In this document: positions 1 to 10,800 of the stretch, in pieces
How positions within the stretch are numbered: the first letter of the stretch is position 1
How the letters are laid out: every line of letters begins with the position of its first letter
Source: Sarcocystis neurona
Taxonomy: Eukaryota > Apicomplexa > Conoidasida > Eucoccidiorida > Sarcocystidae
Assembly (NCBI GenBank): GCA_000727475.1
Contig: KL647294.1
Coordinates: forward strand, 2,374,116-2,438,115
Length of the DNA: 64,000 nt
Direction of reading: 5' to 3'
Made by a program: the position numbers and the translations under genes
Notes under the pieces: generated by a model
What the model was told of the DNA's origin: nothing
Seen by the model: the letters and a program-made list of their open reading frames with translations, nothing else
Database searches by the model: none

Positions 1-842
1 CACGCATTTGTGCATACATTCATGTGGCGCACGTACACACGCATACCTACACATATATGTGTATATATGTATTCAACAACAGGTGCATATACACGTGTGC
101 ACAGGGTCTTCTTCATACTGATACGTATATATATACATATATACGTGTGTGTTCATTATGTGCGTACATACGTGTGTAGAGGATGATCTTCATACTGATA
201 TAAGTACATCTATATGTATGTTTCGTTGCAGAGCTGACATCCTGCCTGTTTATTTTTGCCGAACTGTATGTGATCCCTGAAGCAGCTGCGTCTGGTTTCT
301 CGCATGCGCTGCGTCCACGTCTGCGCCTCTGTATATGTGTACAAACGTGCTGTACATACACACGACCTGAACAGACGTGCGTCTCGAGTAGACCCGCACG
401 TCTGCCTGTAGCGGCGTCCGTAGACTTTGAGAAGCCAGGAAGGCAGGCGTCGGTGCGCGAGAGGAGGGAATTCCGCAGGTGGAGGTGATCGACGCTGTGC
501 TTGGTGTGTACAAATCTCTGTGCGCTGGCTCACGCACCCGAAGATAAAGAACAAGTGAATTTCTGCGTCCGCTCGCAGCGTTTATGGCAGACCTTTTCTG
601 GAGCCCTGGAGGCTGCGGTGGTGTAGAACACCAGGTGTGCCTGGGGAGGGAGGGCGTGGACGGGTGCGTTCAAGAGTGTAAATAGAGGAATAGATAGATA
701 CACATGCCAGCGTGTATGCATCGGTATGTGTGTGTGTGTATGTGGGGAAGAGAGAGAGACAGACGGAGAGGGAGCGAGCGTTTGCTGCTGTTTTCTCGTG
801 CGTCTGCTTTTGGCGAACTGGTGTTTCCTCTGTGTTCTGCAG
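1..842. other. Unresolved left edge, possible upstream introns/exons of the WD-repeat gene
   Basis: This stretch holds alternating purine-pyrimidine repeats (TACGTG and TATATA types) and short frames without convincing domains. The first recognised exon of the WD-repeat gene begins at 843 in phase 1, so at least one upstream coding exon must exist here or left of the window. I could not place it: several frames between 240 and 490 are open but none carries a recognisable beta-propeller motif. Confidence 0.5.
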
Positions 843-3453
843 ACTGCTGCTTGCTGACTCTGCTAGAACACCAAACGTCGATTACAGCTCTTGCTGCTGC
901 GGGACCCACGCAACAGATGCTCGTCTCTGGTGATGCGGACGGCGTCGTAAAAGTAAAACCGAGCGCTCTTACGTCTCTTGCTGCCTTCTGAAGAGCGACA
1001 ACACGGCGCTGTTTTACGTGTTGGTGGTCGTTTACCTATATGTATGCGAATGGTGGTCATATACATGTATATGTGCCTGGTACTAATAGGTCTACTACAA
1101 ATAGGCTGAGGTAGTATGTATCTCTACACGCAAGCATATGGAGAGAGCTATACCTATATACATAGGCGTTTATTGGCTCATACGCGCATATGTAGAGCGT
1201 ATGCGCATGTGCGTACGTAGTAGCGCTGGCGCAGGACTCGTGTCATAACAGATGTGGCATTTGTGGAGCTCGGAATGGATATTTTCGTTTCTATCGCATC
1301 GTCTTCTTTGCAGCCAGAGATTCACTCCACGGAGCTCCTGTAGAACTTTTCTGGAAACGAAATTAGCGAGGAAGCCATTGCTTTTTCGTGTACGTGCTGG
1401 AGCTGTTGTTGCTTCTTCCTGCTTGTGCGTGCTGCTCAGTCTCGCTGCTGCTGCTGATGGTTACGCGGGACTGTTTTGTGGTGGTGCTCGTGTTGCTGCT
1501 TCACTTTTTTACCCGGTGTGCCTGCCGGCTCTGGCTGGGGCGAATCCTGTTTATTGCGTTTTGCTGGGATACCTCCTGGTTGTTGCTCATTGCTGCTGTT
1601 GCTGTTTACTTCCCTGCTGCTGCTCCGGCTCTGCAGTATGCGCCGACGTCTGGTTGTGAAGTAGTTGTGTGTGGCTCTGGACAACTGCGATTAAGGAATC
1701 TGCTACTTGTGCAATCAAAATAGTCGCGTGCATGACGAAGCGGCCTGCCTCAACATATATATATATATATATATGCATGTGCAAGCACGTGTCGCCGGTA
1801 TCTCCCGTGACACACACGTACGTAACCAGACTTCACACAGATACGTGAAAGCAAGTATGTGTCCACGAGCGTACAGTTGTCCATACTTCTGCGTACGCAC
1901 ATGTGTGTATACGTGTGGAGCCGTAGGTGGGGACAGTTCGAGTCACAGTTGGTTGGAAGTGACTCTCTGGAAACCTCCACGTAGATACAGATATTTGTTA
2001 CGAAGTATGTGTACGTGTGTAAACCCACGCGTACTACACGTTATTGTTCCTAGGTGACTCTAATGCGTACACACCTAAGCCGGGCGGGACACGCGGGTGT
2101 TCGGGCACCGAGAGACGCACACGCGAATATTCTTTTCACTGACGGAGGGACACTCTTGTTTACAGCCGGCACATACGCAAGCTTATATACGACACACACT
2201 TACCTGAGTCGGTTTGTGGGCGAGAGGCCCCTGTTAATCGCCGCCTTGCACTGTTGCGGTGGGTTTTGTCTGAATTTTCGTTTTGCATCTGGCGCACCGC
2301 GCGTGTCGCTAGAAAAGGAAAAGAAGAAGCAGAACACAGAAGTAGAGAGAAGTTCTGACGGACGCGGACGAAAGAGAGATTCTGGACTTCCTACTTTTTG
2401 TTGGGTCGTTTTGCAGCTGTGGGACATGCGACGCTGCACAACATCTGTCTGCACACTTCAGTATGAAGGGCGAATTGCCGAGGTCCAGGCGAACGCTGCG
2501 TACTGCCTAGTAAGACGCTTTGATATATATATGTATACATACGTATGCATATGTGTACGTATGTATATCGGTGTCAGCACATCCGTATGTGTGTGTATGT
2601 CTATGTGTGCGTGTGCACGTGTGCTTGCACTCGAGTGTTTGTAAGGAGATCGATTCGCAGCCGCGTATGCAGACGCGACATATCCCTACTGTGAATGCTG
2701 TGAATGCGTCTGTGTATACTATATGTACATATACGTGTGCGTGGAAATGCGCGTTTCTACATCGATTATGTAACCGCGCATATTCTTATGTAGGATGTTT
2801 TTTAGACACGTGCTGCGTACGTAGTGTTCCCCGCCCTCGCTCCAAAGTATCTGCACGCACGGATGGTTTATCGCCGTAGTATATGGAGATGTGTGCAAGC
2901 GAGACGCTTGCGTGACCAGACGACTTATTTTCCCGGTTACCCTAGCGTCTTTCTGCTGTAGTTTCCACTTAGTGTGCGTTACCCTTTAGCTGCACACCCT
3001 CTTGTTACGTGATACCTGCTCAAACTGTCGTTTCGAGTTCAGTGACTTCCTCAGGTTCGCAGTGTTGTGTGGCTTGGCGCCGTCGTTCAATGGGAATACG
3101 TATGTGAAGGCGTGTGGACATATGTGTAAGGATACGTACACGCGTATGCGAACGTATACCCACGTGGGTACATGTCTGTGTGTGCACACAGTTATTTGTA
3201 CGTACGACTGGTACGGGGTGTGTGGGCATACTCAGACTGCTGACGCATTTTGCTCTGTCTTCTCTGTTTGTCGTCTCTCTTAAAGAAGTGCCACTGGGGA
3301 TGGTACGCGTGAATTATTGTGGCAGACGATTGCATTTCGTCTACAGAGAAGTTGCATACGAGTTGTCTTTTTTTCTCGCAGGTGAACGTGGCTCTCCGGC
3401 GAGGGAAAAACGCACTACATCTTCTTGATTTCAGCGCCCCGCACCCGGCCTAG
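843..3453 (+). CDS. WD40-repeat protein, 5' partial, multi-exon
   Basis: Two exons join to make a WD40 blade. The exon 843-952 (AG before it, donor GTAAAA after it) reads a beta-propeller strand ending in SGDADGVVK. The exon 2417-2509 (acceptor TTGCAG, donor GTAAGA) starts LWDMRR. Both sides are phase 0, so the join restores the canonical GDADG-x-VKLWD motif across a 1,464-bp intron. A probable last exon at 3382-3453 (acceptor CTCGCAG) reads 23 residues to a TAG stop, also in phase 0; an exon around 3266-3355 may lie between. WD40 domains are protein-interaction platforms, and nothing visible tells which complex this one serves. The 5' end is missing because exon 843 needs a phase-1 partner upstream. 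The exon pair is well supported; the last exon and total length are not. Confidence 0.62.
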
Positions 3454-4941
3454 ATGCCAGATTTTCTCAGTCGTGAACTTTGGCTCAACTGCGCGTTAAC
3501 GTCCAAGCTTTCTTGAAATCTATTTTTGTTCTTCTCAACCACCTTACACATGTTAGGACACTTGATGTGCCTGGGCCTTTGCACTTCTGAAAAAAGAGGT
3601 AGTTCTTCCCTTGTCTGGAAGGGACGATACGTCGCTACGCGCACAGCTCAGGAAATGCACAAGGACGGGCCTATATATGTTTCCATACGTGTGTATATAT
3701 ATATAAACATACACACATAACAAAACACGCAAGAACATGTGTACAATAAAATACACAAGGACATGCATACATATGTGTATATGAACATACGCACGTAACA
3801 AGTCCCACAAGGACATGTATACATCCATACGTGTATACTGGAGGAGTTAGAGTGTACGTGTGTTGTGGAGAGAAAATATCGTATGCTGCTCTGCACGTGA
3901 ATGAATGGAATGGTGAATACCGGAGCGTGTATGGGGTGCGCGTGCGTACAGACAGAATACTCGACACACGTGGAGATGTTCAGGTTGTACGGACGGTTGT
4001 GTGGTGATGTGGATTTGTTAGAACCCGTAAGTAATACAGCGTGTCTAGCACGAGTATTCTGTCTCAGGAAGCGTCTACCCTTTTTGCACTCTGCCTCGTC
4101 TGAGCGGCAAGGGGGCTGGGTACAGTCCTGTTGACAGGCTTCTCATTTTCCACGCATTGAACCGTAGACTTGCAGCTGTGGTTGTTTGGATCGAGGACTG
4201 TTACAATGCTGCAGGTGAATGTGTCCGGTGGGTTTCAAGAGAATTGCTTCTGTATACGAACTCGCCGGATGCAAAAATACAAATTAGACGCAGACGACGT
4301 GCGGTTGCACATTCTTTACACTCAGAAAATAGGTTGGCTTCGGATAGGGACAACACTTGACCTGGAGTTTAATTTCCAGGCTGACTGCGTTGGAATAAAG
4401 TAGAAGGGACACTGACTGATAGTGCCGGGGCTAGGCTTTTTTTGACTTCTGACAACACTGCGACAAACAGTGAGGGCACGGAGGCTTATTCGTGAGGGCA
4501 CAGTTTTGCAGAGATGCTGAGGAGCTGTGCAAATTCGTCTGTGGTGTCAATGATTTATAAAACACGAGGACCAGGAGTTACCTACGGCTATTGTTTTCTC
4601 TAGTACAGAGGGTACATTAGAGTATGGCGGTGTTATGGAATGGCCTAAATGTTGTTGCACGACGCGATGTTGTGCATGGTTCTTCCCCGGGATATTTTTC
4701 CTGTCCCCGCAAAGGGAGCGACAGTTCAGTGGAATGTTCGATGCCAAAGTGAAGTCACCTTTTCAGAAATGTAGAAAAACTCAGGAGTTGTGCCGGTGGA
4801 ACTGGAAAGTCAGTTTCTGGCACCTGCGCCCATGAATCGATACACTAAGAGGCGGACACACGGATATTATAGAATGAATGCTTTGACGTGACGTGTAATT
4901 CAAGGTATGTAGAAATTGTGAAGCTCTGGCTAATAAGTATA

Positions 4942-5595
4942 GCTTCACAAGTATTGCCAGTGCTGTGCTCACGAAGGAACTAGATGGGTGGAAATTGAGG
5001 TCAGAATTACTGCCACGAATGCTGTGGTTTTCCTAAAAATGGATGACAACCGCGGTCACTAATGTGTTACATTTGAGAACTGATCTGGCCAGAGACGCGC
5101 GAGTATGGCGTCTTGATGAGGACGAAGTCGCACGTAAAATGGTCTGGTAGCGAATCCTGCCACATATATGTAGGGACTACGCACTACTGAAGATCTGTAA
5201 TGCGGTAGTCATGCGGAGGCTTCACCGTTTGCTCTTCACACGAACACTGTGGCATATGTCAACGGCCGGGTACTTCTATGCACAAGCTTCACAAGTATCG
5301 CTAGTGGTGTGCTGGCGAAACGGAAACTGAGATAAATAAGATTAAGTGCGACGGATGCTGGTATTATTCCAAAAGTGAGTGACGACCCCGGTCAATAATG
5401 TTTGACACTTGAGAACTGATCTGGCCAGTGACGCGGGAGTATAGCACCTTGCTGAGATCGGAATCGGACGCAAAATGATTTAGTTGCGGATCCTGTCTCA
5501 TAGATGTAGGAAACACTTACGCAGGAAGGTCTGTAATAAGACACTCATGCGGACACGTTACCCGTCTGTTCTTCATACATACACTGCCGCACTAC
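4942..5595. repeat. Diverged tandem duplication, period about 344 bp, two copies
   Basis: The segment starting GCTTCACAAGTATTGCCAG at 4942 recurs at 5286 with substitutions and small indels. Shared blocks include GAGAACTGATCTGGCCAG, a stretch beginning GACGCG, and CATGCGGA near each end. Similarity runs for about 310 bp in each copy. Both copies have stops in all frames, so this looks like non-coding local duplication followed by drift. Confidence 0.8.
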
Positions 5596-5964
5596 GTGTC
5601 ATGACCCGCGTAGTGCGATGTAGAAGCTATAGAATAGAATCAGGCAGAGGCTGAGTAGGAAGGCGCACTCTAGTTGTCTTCTCCCTCATGCGGTAAAATG
5701 TTATCCTTTCTTATCTTGAGACGCAGTGCGTCTCTCCGCTTTACGTGAAGGTGAACCCGCGTTTTATATTTTGTCTGCAGAACAGTTTGAAGAGTAGCGC
5801 AATTAGACTAAATATCCCTCCTCGGAGGCGTGTGAGGCAAGGAAGACAAGGCAGGAATGCCTTACGTAGTCTTGTAACAATCGAGGTACGCGTAGCACAT
5901 GTTTTCTGGCAGTTCCATATGCACCTCTATCGGCGTGTAGGCATTAAGAATTCACAACTGATCA

Positions 5965-6162
5965 ACATAGAAATCCATGATTGTCCCTACAAATGCGTTT
6001 CGTTTTTTTCGGAAAGAGTGAAATAACAATTCACATGTCCCTTATCTAGATGTAACTTCACCCACATAGAAATCTATCACTTTCCCTGCAAATGCGTTTC
6101 GTGCTTTTCATAAAGAGTGAAATAACGATTCGCATGTGCGTTATCTACGTGTAAGTTGACCC
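5965..6162. repeat. Tandem duplication, period 99 bp, two copies
   Basis: ACATAGAAATCCATGATTG at 5965 recurs as ACATAGAAATCTATCACTT at 6064. The copies stay aligned through AAATGCGTTTCGT, AAAGAGTGAAATAAC and TTATCTA. The 99-bp period is a multiple of three, but the in-frame TGA/TAA after the GAGTGAAATAA block argues against protein coding. Confidence 0.85.
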
Positions 6163-6371
6163 ACGGATAGCTGCAGAAGGGAAATCTCCATAAGCATTTT
6201 CTTACGTTCCACTACCACGTTCAGGGGAACACGCCGTTCAACATTGTTCACCGCTGCGAAGCAACCTCATGGAGCGTTTGTATATCCATCCACACATGTT
6301 AATGTCTACAAACGTAGTTACCCACGCTACTCTTATTTGGATATCGGGCTGTTACCAGCAGCCTTCTGCAG

Positions 6372-6581
6372 CTACCTGTGGAAGACGTCGTAGTAGGGGA
6401 GCTACGAATACACCTCGACGTCGTCGAACGTGTAACGCTCACAGAGCACCTACGGAACGCACAAACCGGGCGTGAAACACATGTTCGTACATCATCATTT
6501 CTGTTACTGTCGAAACTACGAAAGACATTGACAAGCATCAGGGTTCGTAATGACCCACGAGAACCCTTCTCATCACCGTGA
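6372..6581 (+). CDS. Possible coding exon, unknown product
   Basis: After a CTTCTGCAG acceptor-like site the frame CTA CCT GTG GAA GAC stays open for 69 codons to a TGA at 6579. The peptide is charged and amphipathic (LPVEDVVVGELRIHLDVVER, later RNDPREPF) and looks more protein-like than the other frames. There is no ATG, so it would have to be an internal or last exon. I do not recognise it, and the minus strand is also open here. Confidence 0.27.
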   Translation, partial: LPVEDVVVGELRIHLDVVERVTLTEHLRNAQTGRETHVRTSSFLLLSKLRKTLTSIRVRNDPREPFSSP

Positions 6582-6883
6582 GTTGTCCTCACTAATTCTA
6601 AACGTTTTCCGTTGAGGATGAAGGCTGACAGTGCCCCTGCATTTCACATGATTAGCCGTACCTGATTCGTAGACCGTGACCAGGTTTCAACCAGAATTCG
6701 CTCAGAAGGGCTAAGGAAATACGGAAGAAATACGTTGTTGCTTCGACATCAGTAAGGCTCCTCATTCTTCAGTCCTATCGCGCCGGTCCTGTGGCGTGTG
6801 CTTCCATGGTCATGGAAGCAGCTCGGTATGGACACGACGAAGTCGATCGCATCAACACCCTAGAAGTATAAAAGAAGCTGGGT

Positions 6884-7186
6884 GTGCGCTCTCTGAAAGC
6901 GCGTTGCTCGGAAAACACACTATGTGCAGACAGGGAAATTTCACTTTGTTATCAAGAAGCAGTTTACGTACTATGCAGTTCAAGGGGAACGCTAAGCTCG
7001 AGCTTATTGAAAACGAATGACCTAAGCGCCACCCCTGCTCGGCCACCCTGCGAAAGAAGATTAACGCACAGAAACATTCTAACCTCGCTCGTGTCCACCT
7101 TTACCAAGAAGAGACTACTTTATGCAGTGGAAAGCCTCTTTCCCTGTACTGCTGCGAAATCCTCTGTGTGTTCGCTGCAGCTGTAG
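6884..7186 (+). CDS. Possible Cys-rich exon, related in style to the downstream gene
   Basis: This frame has cysteines spaced C-x5-C-x7-C-x8-C near its start, then a Ser/Thr-rich part and three further cysteines before a stop at 7184-7186. It begins with GTG rather than ATG, so it would be an exon rather than a whole gene. The spacing loosely resembles the oocyst-wall-like modules that start at 7869. That gene has its own signal peptide, so this would belong to a separate upstream paralogue or be chance. Confidence 0.27.
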   Translation: MRSLKARCSENTLCADREISLCYQEAVYVLCSSRGTLSSSLLKTNDLSATPARPPCERRLTHRNILTSLVSTFTKKRLLYAVESLFPCTAAKSSVCSLQL

Positions 7187-7203
7187 GGTAGTTTCCGTCG
7201 AAA

Positions 7204-7360
7204 TGTGTGTGTGTGTGTACGTGTGTGTGTGTGTGTGTGTACGTGTGTACGTGGGTACGTGTGTACGTGTGGGTGTGTACGTGTGTACGCGTGTACGTGT
7301 CTGTGCGTATGTGTACTTTTGTGTAAATGTGTGTGCGCGTGTCTGTGTACGTGTTCACTG
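7204..7360. repeat. GT/TACGTG-rich alternating purine-pyrimidine tract
   Basis: About 155 bp made almost only of GTGTGT and TACGTGTG units. It yields long Val/Cys 'proteins' in three + frames and Thr/His ones on minus, all of which are artefacts of the repeat. Such tracts recur through the window and are a feature of its non-coding DNA. Confidence 0.9.
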
Positions 7361-7458
7361 AATGTGATTTACAAAAGTGAAGAACATCAAGGCGGTCACA
7401 TACACCAAAGATGAGCTACGTGTTTACCGTAGTCAAAGCAACTGATCCTTCGAAAACT

Positions 7459-7767
7459 TTATTCCAGCGTTATCGTCCCTAGAACACCTTTATGACTTTC
7501 AATGTATTGCTCATGCAAGTAGTTAAAATTTTTGCAGTGGGAGCTAGACACATCAACACACTTCCTGGAAACCGCACCGGCGCCGACCCGTCTTGTATCG
7601 GCATTTAGTATCTTCAAGTTCAAATACACTCTTGGTTTGTAGTCGCCTGCAGAAGTAAAGACGCGTTTGTGGATGCCGCTCCTGCAGCAAGACTTCCTTT
7701 CCCCGATTACCGCTCCCGTATTAGTACCAAAGGGACAATACTTGCAAACCTGACGCAATCCAATCAA
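7459..7767 (-). CDS. Open frame with several cysteines, possible exon, unknown product
   Basis: One minus-strand frame is open for 102 codons with eight cysteines, including CKYC and adjacent CC, and a mixed basic composition that looks like real protein. Its first codon is TTG, so there is no ATG and it would need an upstream exon on minus near 7.8 kb. It lies head to head with the + strand gene starting at 7869. I recognise no domain. Confidence 0.28.
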   Translation of the reverse strand: MIGLRQVCKYCPFGTNTGAVIGERKSCCRSGIHKRVFTSAGDYKPRVYLNLKILNADTRRVGAGAVSRKCVDVSSSHCKNFNYLHEQYIESHKGVLGTITLE

Positions 7768-7868
7768 ACAACAGGTCTCAGGAAAGGGGGTCTAAAATTT
7801 GTTGTTTAGAGCTCCACCCCCCCACCTGTGTGAACGACAGACACGGTAATGATGACAGTATTCACAGT

Positions 7869-10800
7869 ATGCGGACAAAGACGTACATTAGTCTCCTTTT
7901 CTGCGGGTCCACTTTATTTCTCACCACTTGTTTTTGTACTTCTCCGACGTCTTCGTCGTACTCTTCGCTGTCAAAGTTGGTCACGAGGAAGAACAGACCC
8001 ACTTTCCCTGTTCCTGAAATGCTCGAAGACTGGCCTTGCGAAACGGTCACGACTCAGCAGGACACGGGATGTTTCAGAGTGAGTGCTTCTCCTCTAGACA
8101 CTCAGTTGGACAACGTTTGTGAGGTGCTAACTTCGGCCTGGGCATCGATTTCTCTATTTGGCATCGAACTAAAACATTTTGTTTTGCACGTTTACGTCGC
8201 CCTTGGTGTCTGTGGGAAGGTAAAAGATACACTTGTACCCATTTCCAAAAGGCTCTCGTGTTGTCCGCTCTACTGATCAGTTTTTAGAGCGAGCGTGCTC
8301 ACCACACCGGTCAACTTACGCGGCGCGCACAAGCAACTCCTATGCAGTAATTTCGTTGACAAACAACGTAAGAAATCTGTTCACAATGTGGTATCTCTCA
8401 ACCTCTGGTCACTGCAGCTTGTGAATCCTTTGAAAATGTGCCTGTCCGTCATTACAGTCGAATAGCTGTTGCTTAATACTAGTCACTCATTCCAACTGAA
8501 GGTGCTTCTTATTCTTCACCTCTCCAAGACTGCTGTGTTCAGAGTCATGTTTTCTGTGCTACTGGTGTATTTTTGTAGCCACATGTTTTTCGAGTCCTTC
8601 CCCTTCCCTTTCCTCACCTGTGCATATTGTGGAGTAATTCACGTTGGCAGCTGTAACTGTCCTTTGTCTCCCCATGACTTGCGTGCTGCGTCAGCTCGAG
8701 CCGGAGAAAGTTACCTTTCCCTGTTCAAAGGCAAAAAGCGAGAAAAAATGCGAATGGGTCCCACCGTGTGAGCCGGTGAGGACGAAAATTCACCCTGAGA
8801 AAATATGTGAAGTCGCTCTCGAAGTTAATTTATCGGCTCCCCTCACTACCAGTATCCGGCAGGGACAGCAGCGCATAATCTTTTCTTGTATGTTGACGAC
8901 TGCGTGAAAAGTATATTTGACGTTTCGTTGGTGTCACTTCGTGTCTTCAACACTCGGCCTGCGTGAATGCGTCATGAAGGCTCAGTATTACGTTGACTGG
9001 AGATCTCTTTTAGCATCATGTTCTGGGCTCCCCCTCTCTACTCATTCATCTGAAGCGACGTCTCTTGAGCAACTAGCTCGCGCGGTGTGGTGAAGCTCGT
9101 AGTAAGGGAGCAAGCAAATATTTAAACAAATTCGGTAAGCTACACACTCTGCTTTCTTCCCTGCAGAGCGCCGTGGAGCACCGTAGTGAACTCTGTGTCG
9201 CCGTAATCCTGTTTATGCTTTTCTTGTCGCAAAGAAGAAATCCCATACATCTACGTTTTTCACCCCTCGTGGTTCGTCAACACTGACTGGCATCCCCAGC
9301 TTGTTCTGTCGTCCTTTGGTCGCAGGCGATTTTGAGAAGCCTCAAAACTACACGGAGCGCGGAAGAGCCTCGCAGGGTCAGCAACATACTAAGAGGTTCA
9401 CAAGGACCCTTATCAGGATTCTTCGGTCCCACGAACTCATCTGTGAATTTAGGCTTCACAGAAGAACTCTGCGAGGAAGTAAGCTCCAGAGTGTGCGAAA
9501 CCTTGACAGTCCACAGTTATACGCATATATAGAAAGAAACATTCAAAGTATACGGGAGTGCGAACGCACTACATAAAAACCTTGCTTGCCGTAACCAACC
9601 ATACAAACGTTTGGCGGACCTCCGTTTTAAAGCTCCGCCAGTCAAGCGCAGCTGCAAAAGTATGTAGAAATCTACACTCACTGGCAGCATCTGCAGCTTG
9701 CAGACTGAACTTCCCGACAAATGGACAACAATACTGGTACAAGGTGGCAAATAGATGATATTTTCTACTTCATTCTTTCGTAAGGATCTGCAAGTATGAC
9801 GCGGTACTGCCGTAGGCTGAAATGGACTCGTACTGAGACGCATATCATATCCACAACAGACGTGCGTACGGGCTACAAATTAGCAGAAATTCGCTTTTCT
9901 GTGCGACAAAAGTGCGCCTGCGAACGTCTTCTTTATAGCTGTGTGCACACCTGTGCATGCTGGGGTGTCTTCTATCCTCCCTTACTGTGTTTGGAACTTG
10001 GAGGTTTCACTGGCGTGCACTGAAGACTGACTCCAGTACTGTACAACACAGACGTCCTCATCGTCCGTGCGTACACAGGGTGCATTTTCGCTCTAGCGCG
10101 CGTCTGTCTATGCAGTGCCGTATTTTGGTATGCAGGAGGTTTTGATAGAGCGGGAAGAAGAATGCGTCAAATACGTTGAGAAAGACGTGTGTACGGAATA
10201 TCCGGAGACGGTCGAGGAAACCTGCTACAAAACCGTGATCGGAGAGCGGTACGACTGCCCTGTCAGAATGCGTTCAGTCACGTGCAATTTCATCCACGTG
10301 TATCCTGGGGAACAAGAAGAAATGGTGCCACCTACTCCTGGGGTGCCATCTGGCACTCCTGGCCCCTTCCGTGGTGGTGGTCGTGTCCCACCTGGTGCTG
10401 GTGCTCCCCCTGATGGCGCCCCTGCAGGGACGCCCGTGTCACCAGCAAAAGAAGCCCCTGGTCCTCAAGCTTCTCCGTCTGACGACATCACGCAGAAAGC
10501 AGCAAAGCTTTTCGACAGGCCAAGATCTTCAAGTCGGACGCTACATATACGAAAGTGCGCTTTCCTCCAGAAGCTGAACTTCTGTGCAGCTCCCCGTGAG
10601 CGTGCAGATATCAGCAATCGTACAGAAGATACGTGCACACCTTGACTTGTACACACACATATATATATAGCTCTTCGATTGCCGGACATACATGCCCAGG
10701 TCTATTGTACGTGAGCACGGATGTGCGCGAAGTGCTACCGAAATGAGTATGTGCTTGACCCAGTGAAGCAGCAGATGCAGTAGATACCTTGCTTGTATAT

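Larger units (their letters stand above)
3454..6360. other. Region without a resolved gene
   Basis: About 2.9 kb with only short open frames on both strands (for example near 3526-3660, 4170-4403 and 4547-4835). None shows a domain, a matched splice chain or a clear start. A minus-strand frame of about 64 codons (3450-3644) overlaps the probable stop of the WD gene at a CTAG and could be the end of a convergent gene, but I cannot support it. Two local tandem duplications, listed separately, occupy part of the stretch. Confidence 0.5.

Noticed and set aside
2054..2644. 196-codon + frame
   Set aside because: It runs through an intron of the WD gene; only the 2417-2509 part is supported, and the rest includes GTATG-repeat translation.
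7101..7414. Frames made of Val/Cys or Thr/His
   Set aside because: They are direct translations of the GT/TACGTG tract.
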